DNA of 59,723 nt from Bacillota bacterium (GTDB lineage Bacteria > Bacillota > Bacilli > Alicyclobacillales > SLC66): assembly GCA_021785975.1 (NCBI GenBank), contig JAJYOE010000003.1, forward strand, positions 1 to 59,723, read 5' to 3'. The notes beneath the pieces were generated by a model that was given only the letters and a program-made list of their open reading frames with translations, made no database searches and was not told where the DNA came from. Numbering within the stretch: position 1 is the first letter of the stretch; each line of letters begins with the position of its first letter. Positions 49,835-59,660 of the stretch are shown here, piece after piece. The position numbers and the translations under genes were made by a program.

Positions 49835-52096
49835 ATGGTGATCAATGAAGAGCGTTGGTTTGCCAAATTAGGCAATTATGTATCAGGTCCACGTGGAAAA
49901 TGGGTAACATTGATCGTCTGGTTGGCGCTCGCCATCCTGTTATCGGCGTTTTTCCCATCTGTAAATAAAATGGAAAACAACAGTGCGGCATCACTACCCA
50001 ACCAGGCTTCGTCTGTACAAGCGACGCAAGCGATTCAAAAAGCATTTCCCTCCAATAATGGTGTTCCGGCTCTGATCGTTTGGTATCAACCAGGAGGTCT
50101 CACTACAAAGAGTTTGGAATCAATTCAAAAAGCAACGAAAGCGATCGCTGAACATCCTTTACCAGGTCAAAAAAGCGTGGTCCCGCTTCAAAAAATGCCA
50201 ACTTTTGTAGTGGCATCCTTTCGATCAAAAGACCATACCACGCTGGTCTTACCTGTGAATTTTAACTCATCGCTTGCCTCTACTACGCTTGCGGCAGATA
50301 TGACAAAGCTACAATCTACGATCAACCAGGCGCTAAACCTAAATGTTTTTACCACCAATCTCACCACGGGCGGATTACATGCGCGAATTACCGGTCCTGC
50401 CGGCATTGCGTCTGACGCACTTGGTCTCTTTAAAAATGCAGATATCACGTTGCTTGCTGCCACCACCATGCTGGTGCTGATTTTACTCATCATCCTTTAT
50501 CGATCGCCAATCATGGCGTTTGTACCGCTGATTGCTGTCGGTTTCGCGTATCTGGTGATCAGTCCGGTTCTGGGGATGCTTGCAAAAAGCGGGGTAATCG
50601 TAGTCGATGCCCAAGGAGTTTCGATAATGACCGTATTGCTGTTCGGTGCGGGAACCGATTATTGCCTCTTCCTGGTAGCCCGATACAGAGAGCGCCTTTA
50701 TCATGAAAAAAATCGGCATCAAGCTATGAAAGAAGCGCTAGGCGGGGCTGGAGGCGCTATTGCCATGAGCGGATTGACAGTGGTAGTATCTCTCTTCACC
50801 CTGCTCCTTGCCATCTACGGCTCCGACCATCGGTTTGCAGTGCCGTTTAGCGTAGCCATTCTGATCATGGCAATTGCAGGAGTGACACTTGTCCCTGCAC
50901 TTCTCGCGATCTTTGGAAGATGGTCGTTTTTCCCATTTATTCCCTATACCAAAGATCAATGGGAAGCAAAGCTAGCAAAGAAAAAATCCCCGAAGAAAAT
51001 GCCTTCGCACTTAAAAAGAAGCGGCCAACCAGGGAAAATCAGTCAATGGATCGGCCGTACTGTAGCGAACAGACCTTGGCCCGTTACGTTGATCAGCCTG
51101 ATCTTGTTGGCGGTCCTCGCATCATTCAGCATGCAGATCAAAACGACCTACAATATTCTCACGTCTTTTCCGGCAACCATGCCATCAAGAGAAGGCTTTA
51201 CGCTGTTGTCGGACCACTTTTCAAAGGGAAGTCTGGCTCCTGTTCAAGTCATTATTAAAGGCGGTCACGTCACACAAGTCAAAAACAGCATATCCACTTT
51301 GCCTTTTGTCAAAAGCGTTTCTACTCCGACGAAGAGTTCCGCCATACCAAGCGATACACTGATGCAAGTAACATTACAATCCGATCCGTACAGCAATCAG
51401 GCGATGAATCAAGTGGTTACCCTAAAAAACACCATCCTCCATTCACTGCAACAAGATGGAGTTACCAGTCCTGCGAGTCATGTGTGGGTCGGCGGTGAAA
51501 CGGCTACACAGATTGATACCAGGTACTACACACTGAGGGACACCAGGGTCATCATTCCTGTGGTCATCGCGATCATTGCGATCTTGTTACTTCTTTACCT
51601 GCGCTCCATTGTCGCCATGATATACCTCATCGCCACTGTCTTGCTATCCTTTTTTGCAGCGCTTGGAACGGGATGGATTATCCTCCACAATATAATGGGT
51701 GCAACGGCGATTCAAGGAGCGATCCCTCTCTATGCCTTTGTGTTTTTAGTCGCACTTGGCGAAGACTACAACATATTCATGATCTCGAGAATCTGGCAAG
51801 AGCGGTCGGTCAATGACCTGAAAACAGCGATTTTCCATGGTGTCAGCAGAACCAGTACAGTGATTACTTCCGCTGGACTGATACTGGCAGGCACATTTGC
51901 AGTACTGGCTACCTTGCCGATTCAAGTGCTGGTGCAGTTTGGCATTGTCACTGCGATCGGCGTGTTACTTGATACCTTTATTGTGAGACCCTTTTTGGTC
52001 CCTTCCATTACCGCTATCCTTGGCAATTTAGCGTTTTGGCCTGGTAAAGTACAAAAGCAGCCTGAAAAACTCACGGCCGCCTTGACTGAAGAATAA
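49835..52096 (+). CDS. MMPL/RND-type membrane transporter
   Basis: The 753-aa protein has the MMPL topology: an N-terminal helix, a large external loop, a block of helices with the GAGTDYCLFLVARYRE motif, a second external domain, and a second helix block containing ALGEDYNIFMISR. These Asp-containing motifs carry proton coupling. ATG 49835 follows GGAAAGG. Cargo unknown; family members move lipids or drugs. Confidence 0.9.
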   Translation: MVINEERWFAKLGNYVSGPRGKWVTLIVWLALAILLSAFFPSVNKMENNSAASLPNQASSVQATQAIQKAFPSNNGVPALIVWYQPGGLTTKSLESIQKATKAIAEHPLPGQKSVVPLQKMPTFVVASFRSKDHTTLVLPVNFNSSLASTTLAADMTKLQSTINQALNLNVFTTNLTTGGLHARITGPAGIASDALGLFKNADITLLAATTMLVLILLIILYRSPIMAFVPLIAVGFAYLVISPVLGMLAKSGVIVVDAQGVSIMTVLLFGAGTDYCLFLVARYRERLYHEKNRHQAMKEALGGAGGAIAMSGLTVVVSLFTLLLAIYGSDHRFAVPFSVAILIMAIAGVTLVPALLAIFGRWSFFPFIPYTKDQWEAKLAKKKSPKKMPSHLKRSGQPGKISQWIGRTVANRPWPVTLISLILLAVLASFSMQIKTTYNILTSFPATMPSREGFTLLSDHFSKGSLAPVQVIIKGGHVTQVKNSISTLPFVKSVSTPTKSSAIPSDTLMQVTLQSDPYSNQAMNQVVTLKNTILHSLQQDGVTSPASHVWVGGETATQIDTRYYTLRDTRVIIPVVIAIIAILLLLYLRSIVAMIYLIATVLLSFFAALGTGWIILHNIMGATAIQGAIPLYAFVFLVALGEDYNIFMISRIWQERSVNDLKTAIFHGVSRTSTVITSAGLILAGTFAVLATLPIQVLVQFGIVTAIGVLLDTFIVRPFLVPSITAILGNLAFWPGKVQKQPEKLTAALTEE

Positions 52097-52113
52097 TGCT
52101 TCTTATCAGCCCA

Positions 52114-52151
52114 CAGTGCGTCACCGGATCATCCGATGACGCACTGTTTTT
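52114..52151 (+). terminator. Terminator of the MMPL gene
   Basis: CAGTGCGTCA and TGACGCACTG form a perfect 10-bp stem with a 13-nt loop, followed by T5. Confidence 0.9.
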
Positions 52152-53606
52152 CTATTCTTTGTAGGCTTCCTCTTCCACCAGTGCCCAATACCCCACTACT
52201 TTTTCCCCGACTTTTATCACAGAAATCGTACAAGCAGCGACCCATATTTCACCAGATGGCTTTTTATTGATAAAATGCCCCTCCCAATAACCTGCCTCTG
52301 CCAAGGTCTGATTCAGAGAGTCGTATACTTTCGCGTTGTTATGATATGGGGAAGCCAGCATTCTAGGTTTATTTCCAATCAACTCCGTGCGTGAAAAGCC
52401 TGAAATCCTTTCGTAAACAGGATTCACTTCAATGATTCGGTGCATTTCATCCGTTAACACAAAACCCTTTGGCGTCTTCTCCATGATTTGCTTAAAAGCG
52501 TCTCCAACCCATTGCAAGCGTTTTTGTTCCGCATCATCATGCGCTTTTTGAGCGATATCCCACACCACTTTATTTTTGTTCGTTCGTTTGCCAAGCAGCA
52601 GTGCCTTGTCTGCCATAGCGATGAGCGCTTCATTCAAGATTCCGGAAGCTGCGCCAATGGTAGCACGCAAATAATAAGGTTCAGGATTTCCGCCAATATA
52701 AATTGGAACAGTGATGAGATGGCGGTGAATTTTATCGGCAATTTGCAAAAAGTCGCGATCAGCTTGTTCCTCTAGCAAGACGACGAATTCGTCACCTCCC
52801 CAGCGAATCACTGCATCATCCTCTCCCACACTTCGCTCTAGCCGATGAGCCACTTCAATCAGAAGACGATCACCCACTTCATGGCCAAAGGTGTCATTCA
52901 CGAACTTAAAATCGTCCAAATCAATCATCAATGCAGCGCCGATAACGGGAGTATGGCGAGAGACCCAGGCATCATATCCGCGGCGATTCAAGAGTTCAGT
53001 GAGTGGGTCTTCATTTCTTTCTCGAAGCACCGTTTCGCGATGCAACCGTTCATTCACATAAGTAATAAAAGGAAGTAACACGGCCAACAGTTGAAGCAGG
53101 TTGGTGGCTGTTCCGAACGGCCCTTGTAGTTTCAACCACGGGGCTAGCGCTGCCAGTGCAAGAAGTGTATAGATACCCCACATAGGAGACCTTCGGATCG
53201 CAACAGCGGCAAAAGCCACTCCTTCGGTGAATAGAAGAATGCCCCATAAAATAAATACATGCGCTCTCCAATTCGCAAAAAGCAATGCCAGCATCGCCTG
53301 CAACAAAATAGCAGTCAGTAGTGGAAAAGCAATTTTTTTGTGAAGATGTCTTTGCAAATCTATCATCGTAATCGTGAGCACAATATAAACACTCAAACTC
53401 GGAATGGCAATAAACCAATTCCAAATCCAGAGTCCTACTATAGGCACAATGAATTCAATATACACCCAAATTTGATCAGGGATTCTGATTAAGTATTTCC
53501 ATCTTTTTAAGTGGACAATCAATTCCCAAAACCCAATAATACCAGCTGATATCCAGATCGCCTGTACCACCGCGACCACATCGACGTAGATCCCTTTTAC
53601 GGCCAC
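52152..53606 (-). CDS. Membrane GGDEF-PAS protein (diguanylate cyclase)
   Basis: The 484-aa protein has about seven membrane helices (about 10-190), then a GGDEF domain with an intact RWGGDEFVVLL site and DPLTELLNRRGYD, and a C-terminal PAS domain (FVLTDEMHRIIEVNPVYERI). PAS after GGDEF is an uncommon order. It should make cyclic di-GMP. No RxxD inhibitory site was seen at the usual place before GGDEF. Start GTG 53606 is not well supported by a ribosome site. Confidence 0.88.
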   Translation of the reverse strand: MAVKGIYVDVVAVVQAIWISAGIIGFWELIVHLKRWKYLIRIPDQIWVYIEFIVPIVGLWIWNWFIAIPSLSVYIVLTITMIDLQRHLHKKIAFPLLTAILLQAMLALLFANWRAHVFILWGILLFTEGVAFAAVAIRRSPMWGIYTLLALAALAPWLKLQGPFGTATNLLQLLAVLLPFITYVNERLHRETVLRERNEDPLTELLNRRGYDAWVSRHTPVIGAALMIDLDDFKFVNDTFGHEVGDRLLIEVAHRLERSVGEDDAVIRWGGDEFVVLLEEQADRDFLQIADKIHRHLITVPIYIGGNPEPYYLRATIGAASGILNEALIAMADKALLLGKRTNKNKVVWDIAQKAHDDAEQKRLQWVGDAFKQIMEKTPKGFVLTDEMHRIIEVNPVYERISGFSRTELIGNKPRMLASPYHNNAKVYDSLNQTLAEAGYWEGHFINKKPSGEIWVAACTISVIKVGEKVVGYWALVEEEAYKE

Positions 53607-53648
53607 CCAATCAGCATCCCTTTGTCTAATGAAAAGCTATATTTTCAC

Positions 53649-53674
53649 TTATATCCTACCTTTTTGGGATATAA
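53649..53674. promoter_or_regulatory. Inverted repeat upstream of the GGDEF gene
   Basis: TTATATCC (53649-53656) and GGATATAA (53667-53674) are a perfect 8-bp inverted repeat with a 10-nt spacer, in the divergent space between the GGDEF gene and the lipid kinase gene. It is a possible operator. Confidence 0.4.
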
Positions 53675-53779
53675 AATAAAAGTTTTATTGACAAATTTGT
53701 AGCATAACCAGCAAAATGAAATAAGCACAACCACGATCAGTTTACATTCAGATTATTATCGAATCTAAGGGGTTCAGTC

Positions 53780-54661
53780 ATGAACACGCTATTTATCGTC
53801 AATCCTTCGGCAGGTCGGGGTAAATGCTTTCGTATTTGGACACGCTTCGAAGAAGTTTTGCAGGAAAAAGCCACTTTCCCTTATGCCGTCCGTTTGACCA
53901 GGAACAAAGGCGATGCTGAAAAGTTTTCCGTCACCGCAGTGCAGGAAGGCTTCGAACGAATCATTTCTGTTGGCGGCGATGGAACGATCAATGAAGTGAT
54001 CAACGGCGTGGCCACTGCTAATGTACAATTGGGAATTTTGCCTTTTGGGACAGGTAATGATTTTGCTCATGCGCTGTACTTAACAAAAAATTTCCAACAA
54101 ATCATGAAAATGCTTATATCGCCTGCGATCACCCCTATCGATCTTGTCAAAATCAATGAGCATTACTTTATCAATGCCGCAGGCATTGGAATTGACGGCA
54201 ACGTCGTGCAGTACATCAACAATCATCCTTCAATAAAAAAAATCGGCAAATTCGGCTATATTTTAAGCGCATTTCAAACATTAATGCAGTATCATCCGGT
54301 ACAATTAAATGTGACTATCGATGATGAGCGTAGCGTATTATCTAACGTATGGATTCTCGCCATTGCAAACGGTCCTTATTTTGGCGGCGGCATGAAGATT
54401 TGTCCTGGCGCCAGCCTTTCAGACGGTTGGCTGGATCTTTGCATAATACAGAATTTGACCAAGCCGCGCTTTCTTCAATTATTTCCTCTGGTTTTTACCG
54501 GTCGTCATGTTCAGCTAAAAAACTATGTCACCATGCGTAAGGCAAAAAAAGTAACATTCGATATCCCCCCCCATATGCTGATGCAAATGGATGGAGAAAT
54601 GATGGATTCACCCAGCGTTACCATTGAGGTGATTCCAAATGCGATTCAATTAATTACGTAA
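53780..54661 (+). CDS. Diacylglycerol/lipid kinase (DagK/YegS family)
   Basis: The 293-aa protein has NPSAGRGK at the N-terminus, the nucleotide-binding SVGGDGTINEVINGV and the PFGTGNDFAHAL motif of the DagK catalytic domain. The C-terminus has YFGGGMKICPGASLSDGWLD. Such enzymes phosphorylate diacylglycerol to recycle lipid headgroups. ATG 53780 follows AAGGGG. Confidence 0.9.
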   Translation: MNTLFIVNPSAGRGKCFRIWTRFEEVLQEKATFPYAVRLTRNKGDAEKFSVTAVQEGFERIISVGGDGTINEVINGVATANVQLGILPFGTGNDFAHALYLTKNFQQIMKMLISPAITPIDLVKINEHYFINAAGIGIDGNVVQYINNHPSIKKIGKFGYILSAFQTLMQYHPVQLNVTIDDERSVLSNVWILAIANGPYFGGGMKICPGASLSDGWLDLCIIQNLTKPRFLQLFPLVFTGRHVQLKNYVTMRKAKKVTFDIPPHMLMQMDGEMMDSPSVTIEVIPNAIQLIT

Positions 54662-54676
54662 AAGAGAGGGTCATCG

Positions 54677-55534
54677 ATGTTGGCACCTTGGTTAATTGCA
54701 CTGGATTTAGACGGTACTTTATTAAAAAAAGACCATACGATTGGAGACGCAACCAAAAAGGCACTCAGGCAAGCGATGGAATCCGGGCATATTGTCGCGA
54801 TTGCGACAGGCAGACCGCCAAGAGCAGCGATACAAGTCCATCGGGAACTACAACTCACCACTCCACTGATTGCATTAAACGGCGCCCACATCCAATTTTC
54901 TGATCGTCCAAACGATTGCATAGTGACCACACTGCCACAGGAGATTATTGAAGAGATTGCAGTGAAAGCAATCACACTGGGAAGTCGGGGCATACTGGCG
55001 GAACTCGGGACGCATTGTGTCATTCGTCAAAATAACCCGCCCATCTTAATGGATGAAGAACACGAACAGTTTTTTTATGATGCTGTCGTTGCGGAATCTC
55101 CGGAATCACCCGCTGTTTACCAACCGCTTCACACAGCCTGGCCTGGCAATGCGTATTCACTGTTAATCCAACTCCCGCGAGAATGGCATCAGTACATGGG
55201 CGAATGGATGAACGAAAAGTGGCCTGATCAATTATATACGAGGTCCTGGAGACAACCTTTTGATGTCATTGAAGTGATGTCCAAAAAGGTAAGTAAGGCG
55301 ACTGGGCTTATGGAGGTAGAGCGTCACTACCACATCGAAGCCAACCACATCATCGCCTTTGGAGATGAGATGAATGATCTCGAAATGTTCCGCTACGCTG
55401 CGATTAGCGTAGCCATGGGGAATGCGAATCCGCAATTGATGCCCTATGCAACTGATGTAACAGACGATTGTGAAAACGACGGGATAGCCACGTACCTGAA
55501 TCAACGGTTTTTCCCTTCTCGTTCTTTACGCTAA
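54677..55534 (+). CDS. HAD-superfamily Cof-type hydrolase
   Basis: The 285-aa protein has HAD motif I ALDLDGTLLKKD, motif II IATGRPPRA, and motif IV IAFGDEMNDLEMFRYA, with a type C2 cap. Substrate unknown; family members are sugar or nucleotide phosphatases. It starts 16 nt after the lipid kinase and overlaps the convergent ABC gene by 9 nt. Confidence 0.9.
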   Translation: MLAPWLIALDLDGTLLKKDHTIGDATKKALRQAMESGHIVAIATGRPPRAAIQVHRELQLTTPLIALNGAHIQFSDRPNDCIVTTLPQEIIEEIAVKAITLGSRGILAELGTHCVIRQNNPPILMDEEHEQFFYDAVVAESPESPAVYQPLHTAWPGNAYSLLIQLPREWHQYMGEWMNEKWPDQLYTRSWRQPFDVIEVMSKKVSKATGLMEVERHYHIEANHIIAFGDEMNDLEMFRYAAISVAMGNANPQLMPYATDVTDDCENDGIATYLNQRFFPSRSLR

Positions 55535-57295
55535 CACCTCTATACCAGCATTTTCGTATAGTTCAGCATAGATGCCTCGTTGTTGCAGCAGTTGGTCGTG
55601 GGTTCCTTGTTCCACTACTTGTCCGTGATCCATCACAAAAATCACATCAGCATGGCGAACCGTGGAGAGTCGGTGGGCAATGACTAGCGTAGTTCTCGAT
55701 TCTGCCAACCTGGATAGTCCATTTTGCACCATTTCTTCTGTTTGACTGTCCAAACTGGCAGTCGCTTCATCTAGAATCAACACTTTTGGATTCAACGCCA
55801 CCATTCGGGCAAACGACAATAACTGCCTTTCTCCCATGGAAATATTGGCTCCTTTGGCATACAACCAAGTCTGATAGCCGTCTGGCATGCGCTCGATCAA
55901 GTGGTGGATTCCCACCGCCTTTGCGGCGCTCACGATCGTCTCCTCATCGATCTCTGGTCGAAACATCCTAATGTTATCTGCGATGGTTCCAGTAAAAAGT
56001 TGAAGGTCCTGTTGAACCATTCCAACATAATGATGGAGATCTGTCAGCGACAACTGACTGATATCCACGTCATCAAGTAGTATTTTCCCTGCATTCGGAT
56101 CATATTGCCTCGTTAACAGACTCATGATGGTGCTTTTTCCAGCACCCGTCGCACCCACGAATCCAACGAATTGTCCGGGTTCAATCACCAGCGAAACTTT
56201 CTTCAAAATCGGTTCCCCTTGATGATAGGAGAAATCCACCTCCCGAAATTCAATTTTCCCCCTGGCCTCCGTCAATGACACTGGCATAGCAGGATCTTGA
56301 ATTTTTGATTCCACTATCAATACTTTTCCGATGCGATCTGCTGCCACCATGGAAGATTGCAGCGTATTCCACTGTTGGGTAATGGAGTTGATGGGTTGAA
56401 AAAACTTTTGAATGTAACTGATAAACGCGTACAAGGTGCCAAAGAGAATCACGTGGTGCAATACTGCGCCACCTCCCACAAATACCACTGCTGCTACGGC
56501 CAGATTGCCGAGCAATTCAAGCACCCTGTTGAAAATAACAGAAATTCCGTATTCATTCACATTGGCCCTACGGTGTTGTGAATTGAGCGACTCAAACCGG
56601 TCTGACTGCTGAGCTTCTTGATGAAAAATTTGAATGATGCGCATTCCGGCCAAATTTTCAGCGAGAAAAGCCACAATATTGGAGAGTCTCGTCCTCGTTG
56701 CCTGATAGGCGTCTCGCAGCCAATTGCGAAAAAGCAATGAGATGGCAAAAATGATGGGAATCACCATCATGCATTCCCATGCGATCCGCACATCAAGTTC
56801 AAACATCGCAATGACAATCATGATAATCGAGAGCCCATCGCGAATCATGCTGAGGAAAAATTGGGTAAAAAACTGACTCACGGTTTCTGTATCGCTGGAA
56901 ATATTAGTAACTAGACGACCGATGGCGTGATTGTCAAAAAAGTCCATCCCTTGTTGCTCAATATGTGAAAACACGTCAATTCTAATTTTCCGAATCACCC
57001 GCTGACCCGTGTATTGAAGAAGCAGCATTTGAAAAATATTGGAGAAAACACCTAAAATGACGATTCCCACGTAGATGGCACCAATGATGAAAACGCCTTG
57101 TAAATTGGGATGCAAAATGGAAATGTCGCTGTCAATGGCTACCTTGACCAGATACGGTTGCAGGACGCTGGTGGCATTAAAGATCACCACGAGTAGAAAT
57201 ACCCCCAAAAACTGTGCTGTATAGGGTTTTGCGTAAGGTAGCAACCTCATTAAGCTGTGAATGTTGTTCTGGTTGTCTTGCTTCTTCACGTCCAT
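55526..57295 (-). CDS. ABC exporter half-transporter, canonical catalytic Glu
   Basis: The 589-aa half-transporter has six membrane helices and one ATPase domain: Walker A GATGAGKSTIMS, Walker B VLILDEATASLD with the catalytic Glu, but a degenerate signature NISMGERQLLS in place of LSGGQ. It is complementary to the adjacent subunit. ATG 57295 overlaps the stop of that gene by 10 nt, so the two are coupled. Confidence 0.9.
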   Translation of the reverse strand: MDVKKQDNQNNIHSLMRLLPYAKPYTAQFLGVFLLVVIFNATSVLQPYLVKVAIDSDISILHPNLQGVFIIGAIYVGIVILGVFSNIFQMLLLQYTGQRVIRKIRIDVFSHIEQQGMDFFDNHAIGRLVTNISSDTETVSQFFTQFFLSMIRDGLSIIMIVIAMFELDVRIAWECMMVIPIIFAISLLFRNWLRDAYQATRTRLSNIVAFLAENLAGMRIIQIFHQEAQQSDRFESLNSQHRRANVNEYGISVIFNRVLELLGNLAVAAVVFVGGGAVLHHVILFGTLYAFISYIQKFFQPINSITQQWNTLQSSMVAADRIGKVLIVESKIQDPAMPVSLTEARGKIEFREVDFSYHQGEPILKKVSLVIEPGQFVGFVGATGAGKSTIMSLLTRQYDPNAGKILLDDVDISQLSLTDLHHYVGMVQQDLQLFTGTIADNIRMFRPEIDEETIVSAAKAVGIHHLIERMPDGYQTWLYAKGANISMGERQLLSFARMVALNPKVLILDEATASLDSQTEEMVQNGLSRLAESRTTLVIAHRLSTVRHADVIFVMDHGQVVEQGTHDQLLQQRGIYAELYENAGIEVLA

Positions 57296-59034
57296 TCTTC
57301 TCCTTCAGATTGCAATCGCCAAATGTCCGCATAAATCCCTTGATTGTTTAAGAGTGTGGCATGTGTACCCTGCTCATGAATTTGTCCCTTGTCCAATACC
57401 ACAATATGATCCGCATGGCGAACGGCAGATAAGCGGTGAGCAACGATAATCGTCGTCTTACCGACTCGTAACTCCCTGATCCGTTCAATGATCTTCTTTT
57501 CCGTCACCATGTCGACTGCCGACAAACTGTCATCCAGGATGAGAATCGCCGCATCTTTAATAAATGCGCGCGCCATGGCGGTTCGTTGCTTTTGGCCGCC
57601 AGATAGCGCGATGCCCCGTTCGCCGATCTCTGTGTCAAATTGCCTACTAAAGCCTATGATATCGTCATAAATATGAGCATCCTTCGAGGTGGTTTCTATT
57701 TCTTCAAAAAGAGGATTTTTCTTGCCAAATCCGATATTTTCCGCTACCTTTGCCGAGAATAAAAAACCATCCTGCGGCACATAGGCGATGGCACTGCGCA
57801 AATCAGTCAGTTTAATGGTCTTCACATCTTCTCCGTCAAGAAACACACTGCCATCCGGCGGGTCAAAAATCCTTGGCAACAGATTGACTAAAGTGGTTTT
57901 TCCAGCCCCGGTTCGCCCAACGATGCCGAGCGTTTGACCGGCCTGTAAACGGATATGGATCTGTTTAAGCACAGGCTCTAGTGAATCGGGATAGGAAAAT
58001 GCATCAAGGTGGATACTCACCTCTCCTTTCGCATCCCGCAGCGTCTTGGCGTTTGGCAGATCGACAATTTCCGGTTGCTCCATGAGCAAAATGCGCAACC
58101 TCGCCATCGATGCAGATGCCCGCTGAAAGTTGTTAATGACAAAGCCAATCTGCTGAAGAGGCGTGATGATCATCGTCAAATATAAGGTGAATGCCACGAA
58201 CATGCCCAATTGGATCTGATGGTTGACCGTCAAATATCCCCCGTAAATCAGCGCAATGGCAAAGCTGAGCGACCCCATTAACGGAATGAAAGATTGAAAT
58301 AAAGCACTGCGCTTAAACATATCCATTTGTCGCATAAGTATGGTATCCACCGTTTTGGTGAAGCGACCAACTTCTACACGCTCATTGCCGGTCGTTTTGA
58401 TCAAGCGGATAGAGGCCAGACTCTCTTCACTCAAATCTGCCATGGTGGACAGCGACTCCTGCACGTGGCGAGAGGCAAGACGGATTCTTGGCCCCCACCA
58501 CACGATAAAAAAAGGCACAAAAATTAGCGGTATGATGCTCACCAGCGTCAACGAAACGCTGATGGTGGTAAACGTCATAAAAAGGGTGGTAATCAAAAGA
58601 AAAATAGAGTTTGTCAGGATATTTAACCCGCCGGACATCGCTTCGCGAACTGCGCGCACGTCGTTCATCGCATGATTGAGCAGGTCACCGACACTTCGTT
58701 TTCGGAAATACCCGGTGTGTAGCGTCTCCCAATGGATAAACAATCGTTTTCGCAGTTCATATTCAAACTGGCGACCGATTTGTCCATTTCGGAATTGGCC
58801 AAAACCATACAAAATGACGTAGGTCACGCCGACAAGCGCCAATAACCAAGTGTAATGAAGAACACCCGCCGTCGTCAGTTGTCCACGACTGAGCAAATCC
58901 GTAAACTTTCCTATCAAATTTGGGAACTGCACCGTGACCATTTCGGAGATAATAATCGATAGTATGGAAAGCAAATACGCCCATTTTTTTCGCCATATAA
59001 AACTTTGCAATATGAGTCGTGGATCATTTAGCAT
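57286..59034 (-). CDS. ABC exporter half-transporter, degenerate catalytic site
   Basis: The 582-aa partner has six helices, Walker A GRTGAGKTTLVN, an intact signature IALSGGQKQR, and Walker B ILILDDSLSAVD in which the catalytic Glu is Asp. With the other subunit this makes one active and one degenerate ATP site, as in BmrCD-type heterodimeric multidrug exporters. ATG 59034 follows GGAGAT. Confidence 0.9.
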   Translation of the reverse strand: MLNDPRLILQSFIWRKKWAYLLSILSIIISEMVTVQFPNLIGKFTDLLSRGQLTTAGVLHYTWLLALVGVTYVILYGFGQFRNGQIGRQFEYELRKRLFIHWETLHTGYFRKRSVGDLLNHAMNDVRAVREAMSGGLNILTNSIFLLITTLFMTFTTISVSLTLVSIIPLIFVPFFIVWWGPRIRLASRHVQESLSTMADLSEESLASIRLIKTTGNERVEVGRFTKTVDTILMRQMDMFKRSALFQSFIPLMGSLSFAIALIYGGYLTVNHQIQLGMFVAFTLYLTMIITPLQQIGFVINNFQRASASMARLRILLMEQPEIVDLPNAKTLRDAKGEVSIHLDAFSYPDSLEPVLKQIHIRLQAGQTLGIVGRTGAGKTTLVNLLPRIFDPPDGSVFLDGEDVKTIKLTDLRSAIAYVPQDGFLFSAKVAENIGFGKKNPLFEEIETTSKDAHIYDDIIGFSRQFDTEIGERGIALSGGQKQRTAMARAFIKDAAILILDDSLSAVDMVTEKKIIERIRELRVGKTTIIVAHRLSAVRHADHIVVLDKGQIHEQGTHATLLNNQGIYADIWRLQSEGEEWT

Positions 59035-59061
59035 GACAATATCTCCAGATGTAATAAGGGA

Positions 59062-59469
59062 TTATTGAACAATGAATTGTGTAAAATAGACAGCAGTAAT
59101 TTTACCAAAAACACTGAGCGATTTGATCAATCGTTGTCTTAACATCGTTAATCCGTTGGGCAGGTTGATCTCTGATGAACTGGTATTATTCAACACACTG
59201 ATCACATCATTATTGACTTGTGCCGTGCTGCTGTTTAAGGTGCTCATGGTTTTTTGACTGTCTGTTTGTAAGACGATGGTCGTCTGAATCATGCTATTGT
59301 CTGACAGATTGGTAGTAAGCGACGGCACCGTGTACTGAAGCGCTAACAGTTGCGTGGGAGTCAACACCACATTTTTCTTAGTGTGAGGAGTCATAATAAA
59401 AACGACACCGACCACGATAAGGACGGTCAGAATACCCGCTGAAATAATGATCCATAACCATTTTTTCAT
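59062..59469 (-). CDS. FliL-like flagellar basal-body-associated protein
   Basis: The 135-aa protein has an N-terminal membrane helix (WLWIIISAGILTVLIVVGVV), a loop with PTQLLALQYTVPSLTTNLSD and the FliL-type end SVFGKITAVYFTQFIVQ. FliL supports the flagellar motor. No other flagellar gene is in this window, and it stands 27 nt before an ABC exporter operon, so its role here is open. ATG 59469 follows AAGGATG. Confidence 0.75.
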   Translation of the reverse strand: MKKWLWIIISAGILTVLIVVGVVFIMTPHTKKNVVLTPTQLLALQYTVPSLTTNLSDNSMIQTTIVLQTDSQKTMSTLNSSTAQVNNDVISVLNNTSSSEINLPNGLTMLRQRLIKSLSVFGKITAVYFTQFIVQ

Positions 59470-59660
59470 AGGAACATCCTTCTTTCTTCAATCACAATTA
59501 CACCATAATTTATATTTCGCATAGCGAAGGTTGCCTGTCAAGCGATCTGACATCTACAACCACAAACAAATGGCCACATCTTTCTAGACACCTGCAGTGA
59601 CTGCATCCACCATCTTCCCATACTATTCAAGTAAGAACGGGAAGGGTGGTGAAATTCACC

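Noticed and set aside
53694-53730. TTGACA (about 53689-53694) as promoter of the lipid kinase gene
   Set aside because: No acceptable -10 box occurs 16-19 nt downstream.
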